A stretch of DNA of 64,000 bases from Rhodoferax sp. Its GTDB lineage: Bacteria > Pseudomonadota > Gammaproteobacteria > Burkholderiales > Burkholderiaceae_C. Where the stretch lies: contig NZ_JAQTWL010000012.1 in NCBI RefSeq assembly GCF_028689295.1, positions 33,870 through 97,869 of the forward strand. The letters are read 5' to 3'. Below, piece by piece: positions 32,644 through 40,738 of this stretch. The translations under genes were made by a program, and so were the position numbers. Positions within the stretch are counted from its first letter, which is position 1, and every line of letters starts with the position of its first letter. The notes beneath the pieces are model-generated. The model saw only the letters and a list, made by a program, of their open reading frames with translations. It searched no databases and had not been told where the DNA came from.

Positions 32644-33714
32644 TCAGGCTGGTTCTGACTGGCTTGTCATCAGTTGGTTCGCCAACTTTGCCATGGAAGC
32701 TGCTGACCGGTCTGCCGGGTTCAGATTCCCGGCTTGGCCAAATTGCACAAAGTTGCGCTGCATCGACTGCAGGTAGGCCGGGTCGTAATGTTGCTGCAGC
32801 AATTCCAGCACCACCTCGGCAAATTGCCCCGTCCTGGCCTGGTCTTGCCAGCGTTCCACCACGGCGCGGCCTCTGAGCACCACCAGGGCCGACAAACGGT
32901 TGCAGAAATATTCCACATCGCGCGTCAGGTAGTCATAGTCTTCCAGCAACAGCCCCACGCGTTCGGCATCGGGCAGTTGCAGGTTCAGGCAGGGGCTGCT
33001 GCGCATGGCCTCGATCAAGGCCGTGGGCACCGACAAATTGCCAACTTTTTTGCTTTCGCTTTCAACGAAAATTGGCAGTGCAGCATTGAAACTGCGCAAG
33101 CGCTCCCAGATCAGCGTGTCAAAGCGTTTTTGCGTCGGTTGCGCCAGTCCGGGCATGGCGCCCAGTACCGAGCTGCGATGGTTGGCCAGCGCTTCCAGAT
33201 CGAGCACCTGCGCCCCTTGTGCCGCCAGCGCCTGCAGCAGCCGGGTTTTGCCGCTGCCGGTTGGGCCGCAAATCACCCTGAACGAAAAGCCCGGCACGCG
33301 CGCCACGGTGTCGTGCAACAGCGCCGCCCGGAAGGCCTTGTAGCCGCCTTCCACCAGTGTCACGCGAAAGCCGATCTGGCTCAGGATCAGTGCCAGCGAG
33401 CCGCTGCGCTGGCCGCCGCGCCAGCAGTAGGCCAGCGGTTGCCAGTCGCGCGGCTTGTCGATCACTTCGCGCTCGATGTGGGCGGCGATGTTGCGCGCGG
33501 CTTTTGCCGCGCCGCGTTTGCGGGCTTCAAAGGGGTTGACCTGCTTGTACAGGGTGCCGATTTCAATGCGCTCGGCATTGTTCAGCGTCGGCCAGTTGAT
33601 GGCGCCGGGCAGGTGGTCTTCAAGGTACTCGGCTTCACTGCGGGCATCGATGATGGCATCGAAGTCGGCCAGCCGGGCAATGACCTCGGCCGCGCTGAGA
33701 GGCGTCAGACTCAT
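32644..33714 (-). CDS. mnmH: tRNA 2-selenouridine(34) synthase MnmH (SelU/YbbB)
   Basis: MnmH replaces sulfur by selenium in 2-thiouridine at tRNA position 34, using selenophosphate. It has 356 residues. An N-terminal rhodanese domain has the catalytic cysteine in YCWRGGQRSGS, followed by a P-loop domain (CGPTGSGKTRLL) and the family motif FVESESKKVGN. The start at 33714 overlaps the tesA stop (ATGA); longer upstream frame is inside tesA. selD and other selenium genes are not in the window, so selenium use depends on genes elsewhere. Confidence 0.92.
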   Translation of the reverse strand: MSLTPLSAAEVIARLADFDAIIDARSEAEYLEDHLPGAINWPTLNNAERIEIGTLYKQVNPFEARKRGAAKAARNIAAHIEREVIDKPRDWQPLAYCWRGGQRSGSLALILSQIGFRVTLVEGGYKAFRAALLHDTVARVPGFSFRVICGPTGSGKTRLLQALAAQGAQVLDLEALANHRSSVLGAMPGLAQPTQKRFDTLIWERLRSFNAALPIFVESESKKVGNLSVPTALIEAMRSSPCLNLQLPDAERVGLLLEDYDYLTRDVEYFCNRLSALVVLRGRAVVERWQDQARTGQFAEVVLELLQQHYDPAYLQSMQRNFVQFGQAGNLNPADRSAASMAKLANQLMTSQSEPA

Positions 33715-34391
33715 CGCAGGCCTTTCTTGAGCGCAGGCCAGACGTTGGCCAGCATGCGCGGATGGGCTTCTTCCCTGGGGTGGATGCGGTCGGCCTGAAA
33801 CCACGCCATGCTGTCGGGTGCATCGGCGATGCCCTTGAGTAAAAACGGCACCAGCGATGCCCGAGTGGATTTGGCCACCTCGGCATACATGTCGGCAAAG
33901 CGCTGACCGTAGTCGCGGCCATAGTTGGGCGGCATCTGCATGCCCAGGAACAGCACCCGGGCGCCACCATGCTGCGCCTGGCGCGTCATGGCCAGCAGGT
34001 TGTCGCTGGTCAGGGCGAGCGGCAAGCCGCGCAGTGCATCATTGGCACCGAGCTCGATCACCACCAGCGTGGGCTGGTGCTGCATCAGCAAGGCGCCCAG
34101 ACGGGCACGGCCGCCCGAGGTAGTGTCGCCACTGATGCTGGCATTCACCACCTTGGCGCTGATTTTCTCGGTTTTCAGTTTCTGCTCCAGCAACCCCACC
34201 CAACCACTGCCGCGCTTGAGGCCGTATTCAGCGCTCAAGGAGTCACCCAGCACCAGAATGGTGTTGGCGGGGCGCGCCGGCGAGCTGGCAGCGGCCAGCG
34301 CGCTGCTGCAAATCCCGCTGCCAGCGAGGATTGCCGCGATCACGATACAGTGGCGTCGGTTTAAATGTATTTGTTGCAAAGAAAAGTTCAT
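33711..34391 (-). CDS. tesA: SGNH-family arylesterase / lysophospholipase (TesA-like)
   Basis: This is a periplasmic multifunctional esterase of the SGNH hydrolase superfamily. With the ATG at 34391 it has 226 residues. A signal peptide (about 1-34) ends near SSALAAASS. Block I has the nucleophile in LGDSLSAEYG (S51), block III is ELGANDALRG, and block V has the catalytic Asp/His in DRIHPREEAH. Its start codon overlaps that of the divergent ABC ATPase within CATG. The frame extends further upstream across that gene, but only this start gives a proper signal peptide. Confidence 0.87.
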   Translation of the reverse strand: MNFSLQQIHLNRRHCIVIAAILAGSGICSSALAAASSPARPANTILVLGDSLSAEYGLKRGSGWVGLLEQKLKTEKISAKVVNASISGDTTSGGRARLGALLMQHQPTLVVIELGANDALRGLPLALTSDNLLAMTRQAQHGGARVLFLGMQMPPNYGRDYGQRFADMYAEVAKSTRASLVPFLLKGIADAPDSMAWFQADRIHPREEAHPRMLANVWPALKKGLR

Positions 34392-35070
34392 GTCTGATGT
34401 CATCATCTCGGTAGAGCACGTATTCAAGTCGGTGACCGATGCCACCGGCACCCTGGAGATTTTGCAGGACATCGATTTTGCCCTGCAGTCGCGTGAAACA
34501 GTGGCTATTGTCGGTGCTTCGGGCTCGGGCAAGAGCACGCTGTTGTCGATCATCGCCGGCCTGGACACGCCCAGCGGCGGCACCGTGCGTCTGGCCGGAC
34601 AGGACCTGTTTGCCATGAGTGAGGACGACCGTGCCGCGCTGCGCGCCGAGAAGCTCGGTTTTGTGTTCCAGAGTTTTCAATTGCTGGGCAACCTGACGGC
34701 GTTGGAAAACGTCATGCTGCCGCTCGAACTTGCGGGCCGTCGTCAGGCGCGCAAGCTGGCCACCGAGATGCTGGCGCGCGTGGGCTTGGCCGAGCGCCTC
34801 GCTCATTACCCCAAGGTGCTCTCGGGCGGCGAACAGCAGCGGGTGGCGCTGGCGCGGGCCTTTGTGGTGCAACCCGCCGTGTTGCTGGCCGACGAGCCCA
34901 CCGGCAGTCTGGACTTTGCCACCGGCGAGAAGGTGATGAGCCTGATGTTTGACCTCAACCGCGAGCTAGGCACCACGCTCTTGCTGGTCACCCATGACCG
35001 CGCCATGGCAGAACGCTGCACGCGCAGCATCACGATCGAAGCGGGCAGGGTGGTGGCAAGCCCGGTCTGA
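34390..35070 (+). CDS. ABC transporter ATP-binding protein (YbbA/LolD type)
   Basis: This is a 226-residue ABC ATPase. Walker A is GASGSGKST at about 42-50, the signature is LSGGEQQRVALARA, and Walker B is VLLADEPTGSLD; FQSFQLLGNLTALENVMLP is typical of the LolD/MacB/YbbA group. YbbA is classically paired with tesA, as here, and with a large permease (YbbP). No permease follows; the next gene is a TonB-dependent receptor. Its role without an adjacent membrane subunit is unclear. Confidence 0.88.
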   Translation: MSDVIISVEHVFKSVTDATGTLEILQDIDFALQSRETVAIVGASGSGKSTLLSIIAGLDTPSGGTVRLAGQDLFAMSEDDRAALRAEKLGFVFQSFQLLGNLTALENVMLPLELAGRRQARKLATEMLARVGLAERLAHYPKVLSGGEQQRVALARAFVVQPAVLLADEPTGSLDFATGEKVMSLMFDLNRELGTTLLLVTHDRAMAERCTRSITIEAGRVVASPV

Positions 35071-35126
35071 ATCGTGACGGCGACGTTGTCAGCCAAAACA
35101 GGCATGTGAGGAGGCAGAATGGGGGC

Positions 35127-37100
35127 ATGAAAAATAATTCACACGCCATTTCGAGCCAATTTTTCCCACTGCTTGGTCTGGCCTGGCTGCTGGGCGCGTC
35201 CGCGGGATGGGCGCAGAGCGTCACGGGGGTTTCAGAAAACGACTTTCTCGCCGAGATGCCGATCGTGCTGTCGGTGTCGCGACTGCCGCAGCGCCTGGAC
35301 GAAACACCGGGTGCGGTCACCATCCTGGACCGCGACATGATCAGGCGCTCCGGCGCCCGCGATGTGCCGGATCTGCTGCGGCTGGTGCCTGGTTTCCAAA
35401 CCAGCATGGCTTTTGAAGCTGATGCGCCGCAGGCCAGTTACCACGGTGTTTTTGGTCTTTACTCTGGCCGGATCCAGGTGCTGGTGGACGGCCGCTCGGT
35501 TTACTCGACCTATGTGGTCGGCAGCGTTGCACCAGGCCTGATGTCGATTGCGCTGGAAGACATCGAGCGCATCGAGGTGTTGCGTGGATCCAATTCGGCG
35601 ACTTACGGTGCGCGCGCGATGCTTGGCGTGGTCAATATCGTGACCCGGAACACCTTGGCCTCCCTGGGGGTCACGGCCAAGGTCAGTCAAGGCGAAAACG
35701 GCATCAAGGACACCCGGCTCGGGCTGGGCTGGCGCTTCGAGAACAGCGGCATGCGGCTTGGCATCGACCAGCAGGGCGACGACGGATTGTCCGGGTCCAA
35801 CGGCCACAACCGGGTCAGGCGTGTAAATTTCAGGTCGGACTGGCGCGTGTCGGGCGACACCGAGGTCCAGGTGCGTGCCGGCTGGATGGACATCGCTGCC
35901 GGGCGTGGCTTTGCAAACAAGGTGGACGAACCCTTGCGCGACACCTCCTATGATTCCGGTTTTGTGCAAATCGATTGGAACAAGGTGCTCAGCCCCGAGC
36001 AGGACCTGGCCCTGATGTTTGCTCACAATCAGGAAACCTACCGCGATGTTGCGCCTTTCCTGCCGATTCCCGGACTGGATATTGATTCCAGCGGCACTGC
36101 TCGCAACGATTCCCTGACGGCGCAGCACACGGTGCGGCTGGGCCAGGATGTGCGCATGGTCTGGGGAGCAGAACTGCGCCGCGAGTCGGTGACTTCGCTG
36201 CCGCTGTACCACGCGCCCGAGCCACTGGTGACCGATTTCGGGCGCCTGTTCGCTCATGCCGAATGGCGCCTGCACCCCGAGCTGTTGCTCAATGCAGGTG
36301 CCATGGCCGAGCACAGCAGTGCCAGCGGTTCCAGTTTGGCGCCCAGGCTGATGCTGAACTGGCACGTCATGCCCGGCCAGACACTGCGCGCCGGCATGGC
36401 CAGGTCGTTCCGACCGCCCAGCGTGTTCGAGACCGATAGCGATATTCGCTACACGGTCAACGGCAAAGTATTGAAAATCACTTTTTTGGCGCGCGGCGAC
36501 GTGACTCCCGAGACGGTGCTCACCCGCGAGCTTGGCTACTACGGCAGTTTTTCCTGGTTGAACTCAAGCCTTGATGTTCGTATTTTTGATGAGTACATGA
36601 GCGGTTTGATTCAATCCAAAAAATATACGGCGCAGGTTGAAGACCGGTTCTTTCCCGGCGTCGTTGACTACGTCAATGGCGACAACCTTTCGTTGCGCGG
36701 CCTGGAGTTTCAGTGGAAGGGCCGCCCCTGGCCGGGTGCCCAGTTGGGTTTCAATCAGACCTTTGCAAAATTGGTTCTTCCTGGCCAACCGACCAACGAA
36801 GAATTACCTAACACGATGCCGGACTCTGCCAGCAGCCTGTTCTTCTCTCAACAATTCTCCGGAGGCTGGAGTTTTTCCATGAGTCATCAGAACAGCAACC
36901 CTTTCAGGCTGCAAAGATCAGGTAAGTACAAACAATTCATCACCCGAACCGATTGGCGCCTGAGCAAGCCTCTTCGTTTTGGCCGACACGCGGGTGAAGT
37001 CGCGCTCACGGTGCAAAACCAGGGGTCTGCTCAAGCCGACTTCTTCGAGTCGTTTGCATTCGAGCGGCGCGCCTATGTCACCCTGCGGCTCGATAACTGA
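35127..37100 (+). CDS. TonB-dependent outer membrane receptor
   Basis: This is a 657-residue outer-membrane beta-barrel receptor. A signal peptide (about 1-29) ends in ASAGWAQ. The plug domain contains QRLDETPGAVTILDRDMIRRSG, here cited as DETPGAVTILDRDM, then VPDLLRLVPGF, VLVDGRSVYS and IEVLRGSNSATYGARAMLG. The barrel ends in FERRAYVTLRLDN, with an aromatic near the C-terminus but a polar last residue. GGAGG lies 12 nt before the ATG; a GTG at 35106 is the alternative start. No TonB box is obvious. The ligand is unknown. A binding-protein gene and a hybrid kinase follow, so the receptor may serve signalling as well as uptake. Confidence 0.85.
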   Translation: MKNNSHAISSQFFPLLGLAWLLGASAGWAQSVTGVSENDFLAEMPIVLSVSRLPQRLDETPGAVTILDRDMIRRSGARDVPDLLRLVPGFQTSMAFEADAPQASYHGVFGLYSGRIQVLVDGRSVYSTYVVGSVAPGLMSIALEDIERIEVLRGSNSATYGARAMLGVVNIVTRNTLASLGVTAKVSQGENGIKDTRLGLGWRFENSGMRLGIDQQGDDGLSGSNGHNRVRRVNFRSDWRVSGDTEVQVRAGWMDIAAGRGFANKVDEPLRDTSYDSGFVQIDWNKVLSPEQDLALMFAHNQETYRDVAPFLPIPGLDIDSSGTARNDSLTAQHTVRLGQDVRMVWGAELRRESVTSLPLYHAPEPLVTDFGRLFAHAEWRLHPELLLNAGAMAEHSSASGSSLAPRLMLNWHVMPGQTLRAGMARSFRPPSVFETDSDIRYTVNGKVLKITFLARGDVTPETVLTRELGYYGSFSWLNSSLDVRIFDEYMSGLIQSKKYTAQVEDRFFPGVVDYVNGDNLSLRGLEFQWKGRPWPGAQLGFNQTFAKLVLPGQPTNEELPNTMPDSASSLFFSQQFSGGWSFSMSHQNSNPFRLQRSGKYKQFITRTDWRLSKPLRFGRHAGEVALTVQNQGSAQADFFESFAFERRAYVTLRLDN

Positions 37101-37114
37101 GTGTTGACTTCTGC

Positions 37115-38065
37115 ATGACCCTGCGCTGGCATGTGTTCCTCATCGGGCTGACCCTGAGCCTGTTGTCCTGGCTAGCGCAGGCGCAGGCGCCCGGAGTCAG
37201 GGTGGCCATTGTCAGCAGTCAAACCAGCGCCCCCTACATGGACGCCGCCCAGGCCCTGATCAGGCAGCTTGAGAGCCAGGGTGTGCCGCGTTCCTCGATT
37301 CAGCTGTACAACCCGGCTGACTTGGCCAACATGCCCGAGGCAAGCCTGACGACTCCCAAGGTCTGGGTGGCGCTTGGCACGCAGGCGTCTGCGGCCATGG
37401 GCAAATCCAGCCTGAAAGCGCCTGTGCTCAGTGCCCTGGTTCCGCGCAGCGGATTTGAGCGTGTGCTGCGCGAAACCGGACGCAAGCTTTCGCCTCAGTT
37501 CAATGCGGTTTATCTGGATCAGCCACTGCAGCGCCAGATGGCCTTGATTCGCTTGGCACTGCCACGCGCCAGGCATGTTGGCGTCTTGCTGGGACCCGAT
37601 TCCTGGTTCAGGGCATCTGCTTTGCTGGCGGCCGCCGGTGCCAACGGCCTGGCTCTGCGGGTAGCCCGGGTGGAGGACGACAGCGTGCTGTTTTCTGCCT
37701 TGCAGTCTGTCCTTGAGGACAGCAGTGTTTTGCTGGCACAGGCCGATCCGCTGGTATTCAACGGCAACAGCATTCAGAACATCCTGTTGACCACGATCCG
37801 GGCCAATGTTCCCATGGTCGCTTTTTCGCCTGCCTATGTGCGTGCCGGCGCGCTGCTCGCCTTGTACAGCACTCCGGTCCAGGCGGGCACCCAAGCTGCC
37901 CATTGGGTGCTCGAAGTGCTGGCCATGCGCTCGCTGCCAGAGCAGGCGGTGGAGCCGGACGATTTTGAAATCAGCGTCAACGAGCAGGTGGCCAGGGTGT
38001 TTGGGCTGTCGCTGGATGCCCCGTCACTTCGGCTGGCATTGAAACGACAGGAGCAGCGGCCATGA
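37115..38065 (+). CDS. Periplasmic ABC-type substrate-binding protein (orphan, kinase-associated)
   Basis: This is a 316-residue secreted protein of the ABC_sub_bind (PF04392-like) type. The signal peptide (about 1-24) ends LSWLAQAQA. Two Rossmann-like lobes can be followed: VRVAIVSSQTSAPYMDAAQALI at the start, WVALGTQASAAM, then HVGVLLGPDSW and VPMVAFSPAYVRAGALLALY. There are no permease or ATPase genes next to it, and its stop overlaps the hybrid kinase start by 4 nt (ATGA). This coupling suggests it presents a ligand to the kinase rather than to a transporter. Confidence 0.75.
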   Translation: MTLRWHVFLIGLTLSLLSWLAQAQAPGVRVAIVSSQTSAPYMDAAQALIRQLESQGVPRSSIQLYNPADLANMPEASLTTPKVWVALGTQASAAMGKSSLKAPVLSALVPRSGFERVLRETGRKLSPQFNAVYLDQPLQRQMALIRLALPRARHVGVLLGPDSWFRASALLAAAGANGLALRVARVEDDSVLFSALQSVLEDSSVLLAQADPLVFNGNSIQNILLTTIRANVPMVAFSPAYVRAGALLALYSTPVQAGTQAAHWVLEVLAMRSLPEQAVEPDDFEISVNEQVARVFGLSLDAPSLRLALKRQEQRP

Positions 38066-40011
38066 AAACGCTTGATATCCGGAAGCGGATGCTGTTGGCG
38101 GCACTGCTGCCCGTCATGCTGCTCGGTCTGCTGCTGTCGGGCGTGTTCCTGATGAATCGTTTTGAAGACATCAACGACAGCTACCAGACGCGCACCAGCG
38201 CCGTGGCTCGCCAGCTTGCCTTGGCCAGTGAATTTGGCCTGTTTGCAGCCAATCAGTTGCAATTGCAGACGATTGCCCGCGGCGCTTTGCGTGAGCCTGA
38301 CTTGCGCTGGGTCGGAATTTTGGACCGGGAGGGGCGCCTTCAGGCCAGCGCGGGCGATGCCGGCAGCGCAGGCGTGCCGACCGTCACCAATTTGGCAGCG
38401 CAAATTTTGGGTGACCAGGAGGCGCTCCATGTCATACAGCAAACGGTGTATGCCAACGGCCTCAAGCTGGACGATGTGTATGAAGATTCAAACAACGCCA
38501 ACAGCGCACAAGCGGCGCCTCTGGGTCAGGTGGTTGTGAAGTTTTCACGCCAGTCGGTGACAAAGAAAAAAAATGATATCTTGCTTTTGGGCGGGCTGAT
38601 CAGTGCTTTGGGAATCTTGTTCGGGGCGGTGCTGGCGGTCAGGCTCAGCGCTGGTGTGATCCGCCCAACGATGCGGGTGTCGAATTTGATCGAGCGCATC
38701 GGGCATGGTGATTTTGCCGCTGCCGCCCGGGTGCAGAGGTTTACACCGGTGCATGACCCGCTGTACGGTATGCAGGAAAACCTGATGCGCATGTCAGATC
38801 GACTGGCCCATGTGCAGCAGGACCTGGAGAAAAAAGTGGCCACGGTCACGCAAGCCTTGCGTGAAAAAAAGGAAGACGCCGAGCAGGCAACGCAGGCCAA
38901 ATCCAGATTTTTGGCGGCCGCCAGTCACGATTTGCGACAACCCATCCACGCGTTGGGCATGTTTGTCGCCCGCCTGGCCCAACTTTCGCATGATGGGCCA
39001 ACCCGTCACCTGATTGGCAACCTTGAGGCTTCGGTGCGCGCGCTGCAAAATTTGCTCGACGGCCTGCTCGACATCTCTCGTCTGGAGTCCAAAGCTGTCC
39101 AGATCAGGCTGCAACAGTTTCCCTTGATGGACCTGTTCGACCGCCTCGATCAGGATCTGGCGCCGATCGCGCTCGACAAGGGCCTGAGGCTCCACATCCG
39201 TCCCTGCCCGGTTTGGGTGCAAAGCGATCCGGTCCTGCTTTACCGGATTTTGCTCAACCTGATGGGCAATGCCTTGCGTTACACAGAAAAGGGCGGCGTG
39301 GTGGTGGCTTGCCGGCGCACAAGTTCGGCCACGCTCGTGAACATCGAAGTCTGGGACAGCGGCCTGGGCATTGCGCCAGAACATCAGCAGGCGGTGTTCA
39401 AAGAGTTTTATCAGGTCGGCAATCCCGAGCGCCAGAGCGGCAAGGGTCTGGGCCTGGGCCTCAACATTGTGCAGCGAAGCTGTCAATTGCTGCATCATCC
39501 CTTGCAGCTTGCGTCACGTCTCGGGGTGGGCACCCGCTTGCGCCTGACGCTGCCGATGGCGGCACGTCCGACAGCGCAGGCCTTGTCGACACTGGCCGAA
39601 GCGCCCCAGGAACAGGGTGGACAAGGCTGCACCGTGCTGGTTGTCGAAGACGACGATCTGGCGCGCGAGGCCCTGGTCGGCCTGTTGCAAAGCTGGGGTT
39701 ACCAGGCGGCCCAGGCGAATGGCCTGAACGACGCGAAGCAGGTGCTTCAAAACGGTTTTGTGCCTGAGCTGATCATCAGCGATTACCGACTCGACGGTGC
39801 CACTCACGGTATGGAGGTGATTGTGCAACTGCGCCGACAGCTGGCCCGCCAGGTGCCCGCCTGCCTCATCAGTGCGGACACTGATCCCGAGCTGCTGCAG
39901 ACGGCGCAGGCCGCGCAATTGACCTTGTTGCACAAGCCGGTGCGCCCGGCCAAATTGCGCAGCTTGATGAACCGCTTGCTGGCAGTTCAGGGACTGCGCG
40001 ACGAAAGCTGA
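38062..40011 (+). CDS. Hybrid sensor histidine kinase/response regulator
   Basis: This is a 649-residue membrane kinase. Two membrane segments (about 11-31 and 172-193) flank a periplasmic or Cache-like sensor region of about 140 residues. A HAMP-like region (about 195-247) and a coiled coil lead to the HisKA box AAASHDLRQPIHALG with H289. The ATPase domain shows NLMGNALRYT (N403), WDSGLGIA and GKGLGLGLNIV. A C-terminal receiver (about 523-640) has VVEDDDLA and the phosphoacceptor in IISDYRLD (D574). It starts inside the end of the binding-protein gene, and its 3' end overlaps the convergent regulator gene by 25 nt. Confidence 0.92.
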   Translation: MKTLDIRKRMLLAALLPVMLLGLLLSGVFLMNRFEDINDSYQTRTSAVARQLALASEFGLFAANQLQLQTIARGALREPDLRWVGILDREGRLQASAGDAGSAGVPTVTNLAAQILGDQEALHVIQQTVYANGLKLDDVYEDSNNANSAQAAPLGQVVVKFSRQSVTKKKNDILLLGGLISALGILFGAVLAVRLSAGVIRPTMRVSNLIERIGHGDFAAAARVQRFTPVHDPLYGMQENLMRMSDRLAHVQQDLEKKVATVTQALREKKEDAEQATQAKSRFLAAASHDLRQPIHALGMFVARLAQLSHDGPTRHLIGNLEASVRALQNLLDGLLDISRLESKAVQIRLQQFPLMDLFDRLDQDLAPIALDKGLRLHIRPCPVWVQSDPVLLYRILLNLMGNALRYTEKGGVVVACRRTSSATLVNIEVWDSGLGIAPEHQQAVFKEFYQVGNPERQSGKGLGLGLNIVQRSCQLLHHPLQLASRLGVGTRLRLTLPMAARPTAQALSTLAEAPQEQGGQGCTVLVVEDDDLAREALVGLLQSWGYQAAQANGLNDAKQVLQNGFVPELIISDYRLDGATHGMEVIVQLRRQLARQVPACLISADTDPELLQTAQAAQLTLLHKPVRPAKLRSLMNRLLAVQGLRDES

Positions 40012-40670
40012 TCATAGCCCCAGCGTTTGGCCGCCAGCACGGCCTGGGTCCGGGTGCTGGTGCCAAAGATCCGCAATATATTGCTGACATGAAACTTCAC
40101 GGTTTCAGCGCCCATCGACAGTTGCTCACTGATTTGCCGGTTGGTCAGGCCGCTGAGCAGCAAGCCAAGCACATCTTGCTGGCGCGGGCTGAGCACAGGC
40201 GGTGCGCTTGTTTTGATGTGGGCACCATAAATTTCTTCGCCCAACGGACTGAAATTGGACGGGTGGTAAGTTTCACCCGCCAAAATCTTGCGCAATATCG
40301 TCAGCATGGTGTCGCTCAAACTGGACTTGGTGACAAAACCAGCCGCCCCGAGGTCCCGCGCTTGCTGGATGACGCTGGGATTGGCCGAGCCTGACAAAAT
40401 CACGACCGGCAGCTCCGGGTGCCGTTGGCCGAATATTTCCAGGGCCGTCAGGCCACTCATGTCGGGCAGCCGATAATCGAGCAGCACCAGGTCCAGATCC
40501 GGATTGAAATGGGCCAGCTCAAAGGCCCGGGAGCAAGTGGCTGCCTGCAGTACCTCGGTGGCTTCCCCAGGATGGATCCCTTGCAGCACTTGGCACAGCC
40601 CTTCCCGGACCAGAACATGATCGTCAACCACGAGAATCTTCACGATTTGCGCCTTGGGGTGTTCATACAA
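39987..40670 (-). CDS. NarL/LuxR-family response regulator
   Basis: This is a 227-residue transcription regulator. The receiver domain has the acidic pair in LVVDDH, the phosphoacceptor in LVLLDYRLPD (D65) and the conserved Lys in GFVTKSS. The C-terminal LuxR HTH (about 155-220) contains LSPRQQDVLGLLLSGLTNRQI and GAETVKFHVSNILR. It is encoded convergently to the hybrid kinase and overlaps its end, so it is the probable output partner. Its promoter lies in the 68-nt gap shared with dnaE. Confidence 0.9.
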   Translation of the reverse strand: MYEHPKAQIVKILVVDDHVLVREGLCQVLQGIHPGEATEVLQAATCSRAFELAHFNPDLDLVLLDYRLPDMSGLTALEIFGQRHPELPVVILSGSANPSVIQQARDLGAAGFVTKSSLSDTMLTILRKILAGETYHPSNFSPLGEEIYGAHIKTSAPPVLSPRQQDVLGLLLSGLTNRQISEQLSMGAETVKFHVSNILRIFGTSTRTQAVLAAKRWGYDQLSSRSP

Positions 40671-40738
40671 TCCAATTTTGAAAAGCAGATTGAAGCCTAC
40701 AAGGGCTGATCCGCTCTATTTATCATACAAGAAGACCC

